Source: Planktothricoides raciborskii GIHE-MW2 (GTDB lineage Bacteria; Cyanobacteriota; Cyanobacteriia; Cyanobacteriales; Laspinemataceae). From it: a DNA stretch of 64,000 nt. Location: NCBI RefSeq assembly GCF_040564635.1, contig NZ_CP159837.1:4637001-4701000 (forward strand). The letters are read 5' to 3'. The first letter of the stretch is position 1. The number at the start of each line of letters is the position of its first letter. Both the position numbers and the translations under genes were made by a program. Under the pieces are notes generated by a model. The model was not told the DNA's origin. It saw only the letters and a list, made by a program, of their open reading frames with translations, and did not search any database. This document shows, piece by piece, positions 26,091 through 35,400 of the stretch.

Positions 26091-27038
26091 ATGGCTGATT
26101 TTTTCAACACTTACGGGCCGCTCATCGTCTCAATGGTACTAGGGGCATTGCTAGGGCTATCCCTGTATTTGCCACTGATGACCGGACAGCTATCTTTGGC
26201 TAGTCCTGGTTTTTATGCCTTGGGCGGATATATCGCGGCAATTTTATCTACTCAAGTTTTTCCCTCCAGTGATAGTTTGTTTCCGATTCATCTGCTGCTA
26301 TTGGAAATGCTGATTGCCGCCTTTGTGTCTGGGTTATTGGGTCTTTTGGTGGGAATTCCCGCCCTGCGGCTAAGAGGAATCTATTTAGCGATCGCCACCA
26401 TTGCCTTTGTGGAAATCCTGCGGGTTATTTCCCTCAACCTAGAAATCACCGGAGGGGCAGTCGGGATTTTTGCCATCCCCCAACCTTTTGCCACACCCAT
26501 TGAGTATTTGTGGGTGGCGCTGCCTTTACTGCTGATTACTATGGTGATACTCTACCGCCTAGAGCGAATTCGCGTGGGACGAGCCTTCATCGCCATCCGG
26601 GAGGATGAACTGGCGGCGGGGGCAATGGGCATTAACCCAACTTACTATAAGGTATTAGCTTTTACCCTGGGTGCAATCTTGGCGGGAATTGTGGGTGCAT
26701 TGAGTGGCCATTTTCTCAATACCTGGAACGCCCGTCAAGGTACATTTGATGCCAGTATTGTCTATTTGACTTCTGTGTTGATTGGGGGCAGCAGAACTTT
26801 TGTCGGGCCAGTGTTAGGCGGGATGGTATTTACCGCTTTACCAGAGATCCTGCGGGCGATCGCCGATACCCCAAACTTACCCCTCTGGTTAGCCCAATTC
26901 CTCCGCGATGGTCGCCTAATCTTTTTCGGATTACTGATTATTTTAGGAACCATCTTCTTTCCTCAAGGTCTGGTTACGCCAGACTTATTCAAGAGACGGC
27001 AGCACAGTCTAAAACACGAAATTAAACCAGACCCATGA
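26091..27038 (+). CDS. livM: Branched-chain amino acid ABC transporter permease, LivM type
   Basis: A 315-residue membrane permease with about eight hydrophobic segments. LPLMTGQLSLASPGFYALGGYIAA and RLRGIYLAIATIAFVEILR are LivM signatures, and the ATPase-contact loop is FIAIREDELAAGAMGIN. It pairs with the LivH-type subunit. The gene overlaps the ATPase gene by 4 bases (ATGA at 27035). Confidence 0.93.
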   Translation: MADFFNTYGPLIVSMVLGALLGLSLYLPLMTGQLSLASPGFYALGGYIAAILSTQVFPSSDSLFPIHLLLLEMLIAAFVSGLLGLLVGIPALRLRGIYLAIATIAFVEILRVISLNLEITGGAVGIFAIPQPFATPIEYLWVALPLLLITMVILYRLERIRVGRAFIAIREDELAAGAMGINPTYYKVLAFTLGAILAGIVGALSGHFLNTWNARQGTFDASIVYLTSVLIGGSRTFVGPVLGGMVFTALPEILRAIADTPNLPLWLAQFLRDGRLIFFGLLIILGTIFFPQGLVTPDLFKRRQHSLKHEIKPDP

Positions 27039-27865
27039 CCAGCGAAAACGTAGCCATCACGAAAACAGATCCACCCTTATCTAACAGTCACCCTTTTTTA
27101 GAAAGCAAGGGTCTGACCCGGAATTTTGGGGGGCTGGTAGCAGTGAATCAGGTATCTTTTACCGTCAATGCCAACGAAATTTTTGGTTTAATTGGCCCCA
27201 ATGGGGCGGGAAAAACCACTTTATTTAATATGATTACGGGGCTGGTGCCGCCGTCTAGTGGACAGCTAATTTATCAAGGGGAAGAAATTACTCAGTTACG
27301 GGCTGATCAAATTGCCGCTAAAGGCATTGCCCGCACCTTCCAAAATATTCGTCTGTTTGGCGATCTATCTGCCTGGGAAAATGTGATGATTGGTCGGCAT
27401 ATTAAAAGTCGCCACACCTCTGAGGCAACGGCTCTTTTCAGGGGTTTATTCGGATTGCCGCCAACTCCTACTGACGAGAAAGAAACCAAACAGAAGGCTT
27501 TAGAATTACTGAATTTAGTGGGATTAGGCGATCGCGCCTTAGAAAAAGCCAAAAACTTTGCTTACGGCGATCAGCGTCGCCTAGAAATTGCCCGTGCCCT
27601 GGCCTTAGAACCGCAAATCCTCCTATTAGATGAACCCGCTGCGGGCATGAATCCCAACGAGAAGCATCAATTAAGTGAATTTATCCGAGACATTCGCCAC
27701 CAGTTTAATTTAACGGTGATTTTGATTGAGCATCATGTCCCGTTGGTGATGGGGTTATGTCACCGAATTGCCGTTTTAGATTTTGGTCAATTGATTGCTC
27801 TAGGTGAACCCAGTGAAGTCAAAAATAATCCGGCTGTAATTGAAGCTTATTTGGGTGATGAATGA
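27035..27865 (+). CDS. livG: Branched-chain amino acid ABC transporter ATPase, LivG type
   Basis: A 276-residue ABC ATPase. Walker A is GPNGAGKTT, the LivG-type insertion with IARTFQNIRLFGDLSAWENVM follows, the signature region is FAYGDQRRLEIARALA, Walker B is ILLLDEPAAGMNP, and the switch His is in LIEHHVPLVMGLC. It powers amino acid import with the LivF-type subunit. About 20 N-terminal residues precede the domain. Confidence 0.93.
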   Translation: MTSENVAITKTDPPLSNSHPFLESKGLTRNFGGLVAVNQVSFTVNANEIFGLIGPNGAGKTTLFNMITGLVPPSSGQLIYQGEEITQLRADQIAAKGIARTFQNIRLFGDLSAWENVMIGRHIKSRHTSEATALFRGLFGLPPTPTDEKETKQKALELLNLVGLGDRALEKAKNFAYGDQRRLEIARALALEPQILLLDEPAAGMNPNEKHQLSEFIRDIRHQFNLTVILIEHHVPLVMGLCHRIAVLDFGQLIALGEPSEVKNNPAVIEAYLGDE

Positions 27866-28634
27866 GGATTTAAAATCACAAATGAATATAGATCAAACCA
27901 GCAACTTAGCTCAACCAGAAAAACTAATCCCGCTCCTAGAAATTAACAACCTTTCTGTTAACTACGGCGGCATTCAAGCTTTGCAAAGTATCAATCTCAC
28001 CGTTAACGTGGGTGAGGTGGTGACTTTAATTGGGGCTAATGGTGCAGGCAAAAGTACCACCTTACGGGCAATTTCTCGACTGGTCAATCCTCGCAGCGGT
28101 GAGATTATTTATCAGGGGCGAAATATTACCCGTCGTCCCCCCCATGAAGTGGTCAGACTCGGCATTGCCCATTCCCCTGAAGGACGGCGAGTGCTCGCCA
28201 GACAAACGGTGCTAGATAATTTGGAATTAGGCGCTTATATTCATTCTAATTCCGCAGAAATCAAGGCCGATATTTCTCGACAATTTGAAGTGTTTCCCCG
28301 GTTGGCCGAACGCCGCCATCAACTAGCAGGAACTCTCAGTGGTGGAGAACAGCAAATGTTGGCGATCGCACGTGCGGTAATGAGCCGACCGAAACTGTTA
28401 CTATTGGATGAGCCTAGCCTGGGTCTTGCCCCCGCGATTGTGCGGGAAATTTTCTCGATTATCCAAAATCTGCGCGACCTCGGCGTTACGATTCTGATCG
28501 TTGAGCAAAACGCCCATTTAGCCCTGCAAATTTCTCATCGGGGATATGTGTTAGAAGCCGGTCGCATTACTCTGACGGGAAAAGCCTCAGATTTGTTGAA
28601 TGATGACCGGGTAAGACAAGCCTATTTGGGTTAA
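27858..28634 (+). CDS. livF: Branched-chain amino acid ABC transporter ATPase, LivF type
   Basis: A 258-residue ABC ATPase. Walker A is GANGAGKSTT, the LivF-specific GIAHSPEGRRVLARQTVLDNL follows, the signature is LSGGEQQMLAIARAVM, and Walker B is LLLLDEPSLGLAP. ATG 27858 overlaps the livG stop region by 8 bases and is preferred over TTG 27840; ATG 27882 would also keep the whole domain. It completes the five-gene transporter. Confidence 0.93.
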   Translation: MNEDLKSQMNIDQTSNLAQPEKLIPLLEINNLSVNYGGIQALQSINLTVNVGEVVTLIGANGAGKSTTLRAISRLVNPRSGEIIYQGRNITRRPPHEVVRLGIAHSPEGRRVLARQTVLDNLELGAYIHSNSAEIKADISRQFEVFPRLAERRHQLAGTLSGGEQQMLAIARAVMSRPKLLLLDEPSLGLAPAIVREIFSIIQNLRDLGVTILIVEQNAHLALQISHRGYVLEAGRITLTGKASDLLNDDRVRQAYLG

Positions 28635-29053
28635 AAATCCTCTTTTTTATGGCATCAGACAAAGGGTAAAACTATCAATGTGAAGCCGGACGGAAGGCAA
28701 ATTGATGCATTTTGGCCGATCACGAAGCGTGCCGGATGGCATGACGCAAAGACCCGAATAAATAGGGCAAACCAGCAGAAATCGAGAAGTTCACATAACC
28801 AATTTTTGCTGGTTTGCATACGGCGGTTTTCGATTGAATAGACCACAGATATTGCGGGGTTCGATCTGGGCTTGTAGGGCTGTTGACCCAACTTGACCCA
28901 ATGGCTGTTGACCCAATTTTTTACGGAAATGCTTCGCCTGAATCCAAGATTTGTGGTTCACTAATCAGACAAATGCTGTAAAGTTCAGAAAACCGATAGC
29001 TATCTGATTTTTGGTGGGAATCGAAATAAAAAACCACAAAAAATCAATATTAA
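28635..29053. other. Gene-free convergent spacer with an inverted repeat
   Basis: The spacer lies between livF (plus) and cobL (minus). GCAAACCAGCA (28767-28777) is repeated inverted at 28807-28817, a perfect 11-bp stem. A TGTTGACCCAA phrase is repeated near 28880-28915. No gene is supported. Confidence 0.6.
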
Positions 29054-30418
29054 TTATTTTTGATTCAAAGTAACAATCGTGACCGGATTTAGGGGTGATA
29101 ACCGGGTAAGTTCGGCAATGGGAACTGAGCGATAAAGATTGACTTGTAATAGTTGATATTGCCAGCCGGATGTTTGCGCCCAGGCGATCGCAATATTCAG
29201 ATTTTCTATAGAGGTAATCGTTAATACAATGATGCCATGATGAGCCATGTAGCTACTACAAAGACTCAGAATTTGCCGCAGGGAACCCCCGGTTCCCCCA
29301 ATAAAAATTCGGTCGGGAACTGCTAGGCGATATAAAATATCTGGGGCGCTGCCATAAATTGAAACTACGTTAGACAAATGAAACCGTTGGCAGTTTTGTT
29401 CAATTAGGGCAATTCCTTCCGCACTTTTTTCAATGGCATAGATATTAGACGTGGGAAATAACCGGGCGATTTCAATGGCAACTGAACCAGTTCCTGCGCC
29501 AATATCCCAAATTGTTTGGTTCGGCTTGAGGGCAAGTTCTCCTAAGATTAGCAGGCGAATTTCTCGCTTAGTAATTAATTCGGGGCGTGAAGCGAAGCTA
29601 TCCCGAAGGGAATCGCGAAAACTGACAAAGTAATGATCAGGAATGCCGATTTGCGGTAATTTATTTAAATCAATGGGCTGAGTTTTTTCGGGAGATTGGC
29701 GGATTAATAAAACGACATTTAATTCGCCTAATTCGCCCAAGGTTTGTGGTTTTATTTCGCTGAGGTCTGAGAAACATTGGACTTTTTCTTCCTGACTACC
29801 CAGGTTTTCACAGACCCAAAATTGATAGGAAACCGCTAAATCTAAGGAAAGAATGAGCCGGGCGATCGCGCTGGGGGTATTGCGATCGCCCGTGAGAATG
29901 GCAATTTTTTCCACCCCTTTTTTTACCGCGTTAATTAATTCATCCCCAGGACGACCGGACATACTAATGAATGTAGCATCTTGCCAGGGAATTTTGACTC
30001 GGTTAAACGCAAGTTGAATACTACTTATATGTGGATGAAAGGTGAGATGTTCCGGGGGAAATGATTCCAGCAGCAGTCGTCCCAAGCCAAAAAATAAGGG
30101 ATCGCCAGAGACTAAAATCACGATACAAGGCAGAGAAAGCGGATTCACTGAGGAAATTTCCCGCCCCGGTTCCCTATTGCCGAAATTTTCCTGAGTGATT
30201 TCCTGAGTGAGATAATTTTCCAGTCGGCGGCGCAGTTTCCGCAAGATAATATTAATTATATTCATTGAGCCAATGACCAGCCGTTCTGCCGGATGGTCTG
30301 GGAAATAACTCAGGTGGCGATCGCTCCCCACTAAAATAGTCGCTTGCTCCACAATTTGTCGTACAGGTGCGGTCAACCCGGCGACTCCATCTAAACCAAT
30401 TCCCACTACATGAATCAT
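29054..30418 (-). CDS. cobL: Precorrin-6Y / cobalt-precorrin C5,15-methyltransferase (decarboxylating), CbiE-CbiT fusion
   Basis: A two-domain cobalamin biosynthesis enzyme. The N-terminal CbiE domain (about residues 1-240) starts IHVVGIGLDGVAG and has the methyltransferase loop VSGDPLFFGLGRLL. The C-terminal CbiT domain starts LITKREIRLLILGELAL and has the SAM loop IWDIGAGTGSVAIEIARLFP. Together they methylate C5 and C15 and decarboxylate the corrin ring. ATG 30418 is chosen because IHVVGIG is the usual N-terminus. Between the domains, FRDSLRDSFASRPE (about residues 267-280) contains extra residues encoded by a palindromic repeat (29585-29620) absent from the usual interdomain link. No other cob genes are adjacent. 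Confidence 0.92.
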   Translation of the reverse strand: MIHVVGIGLDGVAGLTAPVRQIVEQATILVGSDRHLSYFPDHPAERLVIGSMNIINIILRKLRRRLENYLTQEITQENFGNREPGREISSVNPLSLPCIVILVSGDPLFFGLGRLLLESFPPEHLTFHPHISSIQLAFNRVKIPWQDATFISMSGRPGDELINAVKKGVEKIAILTGDRNTPSAIARLILSLDLAVSYQFWVCENLGSQEEKVQCFSDLSEIKPQTLGELGELNVVLLIRQSPEKTQPIDLNKLPQIGIPDHYFVSFRDSLRDSFASRPELITKREIRLLILGELALKPNQTIWDIGAGTGSVAIEIARLFPTSNIYAIEKSAEGIALIEQNCQRFHLSNVVSIYGSAPDILYRLAVPDRIFIGGTGGSLRQILSLCSSYMAHHGIIVLTITSIENLNIAIAWAQTSGWQYQLLQVNLYRSVPIAELTRLSPLNPVTIVTLNQK

Positions 30419-30540
30419 CAGTAATTTATTCGGCAACTATCAAGTCTATTAAAATCTCTGACAATTCAATTTAACTTATGTGATGACCATTTCCAAATTT
30501 TTCTTTCGCCAAAATTGCTCAATTAACTGTTCACCGTTGA

Positions 30541-30632
30541 CCGTTCACGACGATCATTTATGTGTTGTTGGTTATTTGTTATGTGTTGTTGGTTATTTGT
30601 TGTTTGTTGTTTGTTGCTTGTTGTTTAATAAT
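30541..30632. repeat. TTGTTGGTTATTTG / TTGTTTG tandem repeats
   Basis: ATGTGTTGTTGGTTATTTGT is repeated twice (about 30557-30600), then TTGTTTG heptamers run to 30625, directly upstream of the DUF2358 gene. Confidence 0.8.
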
Positions 30633-30637
30633 GGTCA

Positions 30638-31183
30638 ATGGCGATCGCCGCATTGAGCATAAATTTGCCTAAAATAAGAAAGAAGTCAATCCGGAGTAAA
30701 TTCTCCTTCCTACCAGTGAGCGAAAATCCACAACAAGTACAAACAGCGGTCAGGGCAGCTATCCCGAAGGCGATCGCCACCCTGCAACAAGAGTTACCCA
30801 CTTTATTTGAACGAGATTTATCTTACGATATCTACGCTGAAGATATTTTTTTTAAAGACCCGGTAAATACATTTAAAGGCAAATTTAACTATCGGATTAT
30901 CTTCTGGACACTGCGATTTCATGGCCGGCTATTTTTTACCGAACTCTATTTTGATTTACATAATGTCCAGCAAACTAAACCAGAGAGTGAACCAGAAATT
31001 ATCTTAGCCAACTGGACTGTGCGGGGAATTTTACGCTTGCCTTGGAAACCAACACTCTTGTTTAATGGTTATTCCACGTACAAGCTAAATCATGCTGGTT
31101 TGATTTACGAACATATTGATACCTGGGATCGTTCACCAATAGATATTTTAAAGCAGTTCTGGGGAGGATCTGATATTTCTTAA
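30638..31183 (+). CDS. DUF2358 domain protein
   Basis: A 181-residue protein with the DUF2358 pattern known from cyanobacteria and plastids: LPTLFERDLSYDIYAEDIFFKDPVNTFKG, then RIIFWTLRFHGRLFF, LRLPWKPTLLFNGYSTYKLN and IYEHIDTWDRSP. The fold is predicted to resemble NTF2/SnoaL-like domains. Function is not known. ATG 30638 is possible, but GTG 30716 (VSENPQQVQ) would remove a basic N-terminus with no domain role and may be the real start. Confidence 0.82.
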   Translation: MAIAALSINLPKIRKKSIRSKFSFLPVSENPQQVQTAVRAAIPKAIATLQQELPTLFERDLSYDIYAEDIFFKDPVNTFKGKFNYRIIFWTLRFHGRLFFTELYFDLHNVQQTKPESEPEIILANWTVRGILRLPWKPTLLFNGYSTYKLNHAGLIYEHIDTWDRSPIDILKQFWGGSDIS

Positions 31184-31254
31184 CGGCTGCTGTTCAAGGT
31201 TTTTTCTGTTTTTAACAGTGATATTTTTTAGCGAAAAAATGTGCGATTTAATCT

Positions 31255-32097
31255 ATGATTAAATTTATAAAAAATAATTTTTTGCTTGGTTCTCTAATTC
31301 TCGTATATTGTCTGTTTGTTTTGCTTTTACAAGTTATCATTAATCCAAATCCGAGAGCAGAAACACATGAGGCAATCGCCGAAAATCATTATTTAGTCCA
31401 TTGGAGTTATGGCGGTTCGAGAAACCCTAGCCGTTGGGGGAAAATAAGTGCAGAATATGTCTTATGTAAAACCGGACAATATCAATCACCAATTAATTTC
31501 GATTCAGATAATTTTGAGCGAAAAATAAATTCTGAGTCTACTCCGAAGCCGCTTAAATTTAATTATCAGAGAATTCCTTTAACGGTTAAAAATAATGGTC
31601 ATACGATTCAAGTCGATTATTCTGGGGGCAGTTCTGGGGGCAGTTCTATGGAAATTGACGGAGAAACTTATCGGTTGCTTCAGTTTCACTTTCACACCCC
31701 TAGCGAACATACGGTTGACGAGATGGCTTATGGGATGGAACTGCACTTAGTTCACCAGAATCAGGCGGGAAATTTTGCCGTTGTGGGAGTCTTTATTGAA
31801 GAAGGAGCAGAAAATTATTTTCTCCAGCAAATTTGGGATCATTTGCCGGAAAGTGAAGGAGAAAAAACCCTGGAAAAATTGATGGTTAATGCCTATAATT
31901 TTTTACCAGAGAATCGGGAATACTATAGTTATGACGGTTCTTTAACCACCCCTCCTTGCAGTGAAGCGGTGAAATGGTATGTGATGACAACGCCCATCGA
32001 AGCTTCGGCAGAACAAATTGAGCAGTTTATGGAAATTTATCCGATGAATGCGCGACCAGTGCAACCTTTGCATCGGCGCAAAATTCATCATCATTGA
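31255..32097 (+). CDS. Alpha-type carbonic anhydrase
   Basis: A 280-residue alpha-carbonic anhydrase that interconverts CO2 and bicarbonate. An N-terminal hydrophobic segment (about residues 9-29) directs it across the membrane, as a signal peptide or anchor. The zinc ligands are the two His in LQFHFHTPSEH and the His in ELHLVHQ. QSPINF and YDGSLTTPPCSEAVKWYVM are further family signatures. Cyanobacterial alpha-CA (EcaA) is periplasmic or in the cell envelope and may help inorganic carbon supply. A strong GGGTTTTT hairpin follows the gene. Confidence 0.92.
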   Translation: MIKFIKNNFLLGSLILVYCLFVLLLQVIINPNPRAETHEAIAENHYLVHWSYGGSRNPSRWGKISAEYVLCKTGQYQSPINFDSDNFERKINSESTPKPLKFNYQRIPLTVKNNGHTIQVDYSGGSSGGSSMEIDGETYRLLQFHFHTPSEHTVDEMAYGMELHLVHQNQAGNFAVVGVFIEEGAENYFLQQIWDHLPESEGEKTLEKLMVNAYNFLPENREYYSYDGSLTTPPCSEAVKWYVMTTPIEASAEQIEQFMEIYPMNARPVQPLHRRKIHHH

Positions 32098-32147
32098 TTC
32101 TGATTAATATTAGTAGAATATTAGTAGAATAATGAGCTAGTCAAGCT

Positions 32148-32182
32148 AAAAACCCGGTTTTTTTGAAAAAAACCGGGTTTTT
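32148..32182 (+). terminator. Terminator-like hairpin after the carbonic anhydrase gene
   Basis: AAAAACCCGGTTTTTTT and its complement form a stem with almost no loop, ending in a T-run. It is also a member of the AAACCCGGTTT repeat family, so its role as a terminator is likely but not certain. Confidence 0.75.
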
Positions 32183-32323
32183 CACGCAGCTATTATAGCG
32201 CTTTGGGATGTAATAAGGTACATCTCGACCCTCCCAACCCGATCGCGGTGAAAGGGGGAGATCAAAGGGGGGGTGGAGGAGCGAAGTGTATCCCATAGCA
32301 GAGGAAACTGCTGTAAACAAAAA

Positions 32324-33091
32324 TTACAGGAAACTTAAAGACATTAATTCATCCGCTAGATTAAAGTTGGCGGTGACATTTTGCACATCATCTAAGTCTT
32401 CTAATGCATCCATTAATTTGAGAAGCGATCGCGCCACATCTGGATCGGTTACTTCTATATTATTGCCCGGAATCCAACGCAATTCTGATTCGATTACTGC
32501 ATAGCCTTTTTGCTTTAAGATTTGAGTCAGATTTTCTAGATTGCTAATTTCTGTAAAAACTTCCGCCCCTGGGATATCGTCCACGTCCGTTAATTCATAA
32601 GATTCAGCCCCAGCTTCTAGCAAGACTTCTAGTAACTCATCTTCATCCACTGAACCTTGGATAATACAGACTCCTTTTTGTTCAAACATCCAACTCACGC
32701 AACCTGTTTCTCCTAAGTTGCCGCCATTTTTACTAAATGCCACCCTTAAATCTGCTGCGGTTCGATTCCGGTTATCGGTCAATGCTTCAATTAATATTGC
32801 CACTCCCCCAGAACCATATCCTTCATAACGAATCGCTTCATAGTTATCGCTGCCAGAGTCCCAAGTTCCGGCACCTTTGGCGATCGCTCGTTCAATATTA
32901 TCATTAGGAATTCCGGCAGCCTTGGCTTTTTCGATCGCCGTCCGCAATTGAAAATTACCCTCCGGATCTGGAACACCCGATCGCGCTGCCACGATAATCT
33001 CTCGCGAGATTTTCGTAAACATCTTGCCTTTTTTCGCATCTACTCTAGCTTTTTGGCGCTTAATATTTGCCCACTTACTATGTCCAGCCAT
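32324..33091 (-). CDS. YebC/PmpR family protein (TACO1-like)
   Basis: A 255-residue member of the YebC family, which includes DNA-binding regulators and ribosome-associated factors that help translate proline stretches. It begins [15 protein letters not shown], the invariant N-terminus, and continues [26 protein letters not shown] and [14 protein letters not shown]. The start is ATG 33091. The frame is open for 55 more codons upstream (to 33256) with protein-like sequence, but this lies before the invariant start. Confidence 0.92.
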   Translation of the reverse strand: MAGHSKWANIKRQKARVDAKKGKMFTKISREIIVAARSGVPDPEGNFQLRTAIEKAKAAGIPNDNIERAIAKGAGTWDSGSDNYEAIRYEGYGSGGVAILIEALTDNRNRTAADLRVAFSKNGGNLGETGCVSWMFEQKGVCIIQGSVDEDELLEVLLEAGAESYELTDVDDIPGAEVFTEISNLENLTQILKQKGYAVIESELRWIPGNNIEVTDPDVARSLLKLMDALEDLDDVQNVTANFNLADELMSLSFL

Positions 33092-33279
33092 AAAACTACT
33101 ATTTTTTTTAGGTTTCACTGAAATAGGATAAGGCAAATCAAACCAATCGCCTAAATCCCTCAGAAAATCCGGTTCTAAGTTGCGTAAGTCCTGGACAGCA
33201 CAACAATAATATTCGCTCTGGAAAATTGGCAAATCACCAGAAAATTCTAGAGCCAAGTATCTTTAGTTAAGCATTTTAG

Positions 33280-34254
33280 TTAAGAACTTTTTATCTGGAC
33301 AAATTTTTCCAAATCCACAAAAGATCCCCCGTAAGTCACGGTGGGTTTATCGTAGCCTTTTAAATGCACCGTATGCTGTTGGAATACTTGCTCATTCGGT
33401 TCCCAAGCGGAGAGGGCTTTATAAGTGGTTTCCCCAAAGGCAATATCACAGCCAATTTGTTTCGTGGTTGTTTCTAGGCGAAATGCCGCATTCACCGTAT
33501 CCCCCAGGGCGGTATAGTCTTGGCGATCGCCCGTCCCGGTATTGCCAACCATCGCATAGCCCGTATTTACCCCGGCACCAATCCGTAATGGAAAGGGCAG
33601 AGGATATTTCTGATTCAGTTTTTCGGTGATCTGGGCTAAACCAATCAAAGACTGACAAATTTGCAGCACTTCTTCTGAACTCACTTGATTGCTGCGATGA
33701 AACCAAACCGCCATCACCGCATCGCCAATATATTTATCCACCCAACTACCATGAGTTCTAATAATATCACCGGCATAGCGAAACCAGGTGCCAATCACTT
33801 CTGACAGAATTTTCTCGTCCAGTTGCCGAGTCAGGACGGTGAAATTGCGAATATCCACCACCATCACAGAAATTAAACAGCGTTGATATAAGGCGGCGGT
33901 TAAATCCTGGGAGTCTTGGTCATCGACAGACTCCGTAGGTTTGTCCATCCCTGAGTAAAAATCAATTTCCGTTTCCCCAAAGGTGATGCGATCGCCATTT
34001 TGTAAAGTGACAGGAATCGTCACCCGTCGGCCATTCACAAACGTACCATTACGGCTGCCCAGATCGATTAAGTAAAATTCACCCCCTTCTGTCCGCTGCA
34101 TCATGGCATGGTTTCGGGAAATCCATCGGTCTGGCAACACAAAATGATTATCGTCACTGCGACCAATTGTCCAGCAGCTTGTACCGATCAGGGGAAGATA
34201 GCGCTCACCGGATTCAGTTCGCAGAATCAAATGAGGATTTCGTTGCAAGTTCAC
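33280..34254 (-). CDS. FHA domain-class III adenylate cyclase
   Basis: A 324-residue soluble signalling protein. The FHA domain (about residues 26-98) has IGRSDDNHFVLPDRWISRNHA and LIDLGSRNGTFVNGRRV, and would bind a phosphothreonine protein. The cyclase domain follows, with metal Asp134 in MVVDIRNFTVLTRQ and Asp178 in WVDKYIGDAVMAVW, Lys174 typical of adenine recognition, and YTALGDTVNAAFRLE. Cyclic AMP production controlled by a Ser/Thr kinase partner is inferred. The start is GTG 34254, at MNLQRNPHLIL. Confidence 0.92.
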   Translation of the reverse strand: MNLQRNPHLILRTESGERYLPLIGTSCWTIGRSDDNHFVLPDRWISRNHAMMQRTEGGEFYLIDLGSRNGTFVNGRRVTIPVTLQNGDRITFGETEIDFYSGMDKPTESVDDQDSQDLTAALYQRCLISVMVVDIRNFTVLTRQLDEKILSEVIGTWFRYAGDIIRTHGSWVDKYIGDAVMAVWFHRSNQVSSEEVLQICQSLIGLAQITEKLNQKYPLPFPLRIGAGVNTGYAMVGNTGTGDRQDYTALGDTVNAAFRLETTTKQIGCDIAFGETTYKALSAWEPNEQVFQQHTVHLKGYDKPTVTYGGSFVDLEKFVQIKSS

Positions 34255-34446
34255 TATGAGCCTCCCAGTGCTGCCAGACCTCGCCCTCTGATTCTACCCT
34301 GGTCTTTATGGGGTAAGCCTAAAGGACAGAGGTGGCAATTTTTTTACAGATGTTTTACATAATTGAGCCGAAGATTTTGATGATCCGGAAATTTTTGGCG
34401 ATCGCAGGAATCGGCGCCATCTATTTCGGCCTATCCGCATTTTCTT

Positions 34447-35193
34447 TTAAGCCGCCAAAGCCGCCAACCAAAATAGGCCATCCACCAAAATTGTACTGAG
34501 AACTGCACCTGAAAATGCCCACCAGTGTAATGTTTCTGATGGGCTGCTTCTACGATAGCCTAAAGGAAAAAAACCGACGACCAGAAGAACCGTAGCGAGG
34601 ACTGCCGCACAGCCAATTCCCCAAGGGGTATGGACTTGAGCGATCGCACTGCGGAAAATTGGCATCGCTAAATCTGATTCAGCCAGCATCAATTGGCGCC
34701 AGTGGGGAATCAGATCCACTAAATAAAAATAAATATCCGTGACCGCAGTGCCAAATAAAGAACCCACATAAAACCAAGCACCCACCAGCCATTGATTGCG
34801 ACGGATACACCAAATCGCCATCGGCAAGGCGATCGCCTCCACGGGCAAATGTAGGGTCGGTTCCCAACGCAACCCCCCCCAATACAAAGAACCCGCCAAC
34901 CAACTACCCGTAAAGCCCATCAACAAATCGCCCCAAACCGCCGTAGCAGACTGAGACATTAACCACCGACTCAGCCAAAACCAGCCGCCGGTAAGAATCA
35001 AGCTCACTAAAGGCAGATATCTCACCAAAGGAGCTTCAAAAAATACCGGCACCGAAACCAGAAACACTGACGCCGCAAAGACCAATCCCGGTTTGGCGAC
35101 CCCAATTTTGCCTAGAACAAAAGTGAGCAAATTAACCGGAGACTTAAGCAAAGATGCGGTGACATCCCTAACAGACCAAGTATCGTTAAACAA
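34447..35193 (-). CDS. DUF3120 integral membrane protein
   Basis: A 248-residue protein with about six or seven hydrophobic segments. PGLVFAASVFLVSVPVFFEAPLVR near the N-terminus and GTAVTDIYFYLVDLIPHWRQLM are typical of the cyanobacterial DUF3120 family. Function is unknown. It stands alone between the FHA-cyclase and the divergent uppP gene. Confidence 0.85.
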   Translation of the reverse strand: MFNDTWSVRDVTASLLKSPVNLLTFVLGKIGVAKPGLVFAASVFLVSVPVFFEAPLVRYLPLVSLILTGGWFWLSRWLMSQSATAVWGDLLMGFTGSWLAGSLYWGGLRWEPTLHLPVEAIALPMAIWCIRRNQWLVGAWFYVGSLFGTAVTDIYFYLVDLIPHWRQLMLAESDLAMPIFRSAIAQVHTPWGIGCAAVLATVLLVVGFFPLGYRRSSPSETLHWWAFSGAVLSTILVDGLFWLAALAA

Positions 35194-35400
35194 CGGATTT
35201 TAATATTCTTTACTTAACTTCATCTTATTTAATATACCAGACTCAAATCCTTGCCAAGTAAATTTAAAGAGCTTTTTCAGATCAATATATTCAAGATATT
35301 CAGGGGAACTGATTCAATGTGAATGAAAGAATGTCTATGGTCTGTTCTATGGTCTGTAAGTTGCCCAAAACAAGAGTTGCCCAATACAAAAGGAGGAATC

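Noticed and set aside
32755-32775. tRNA T-loop-like GGTTCGATTCCGG
   Set aside because: It lies within the yebC coding sequence and no cloverleaf surrounds it; no tRNA was found anywhere in the window.
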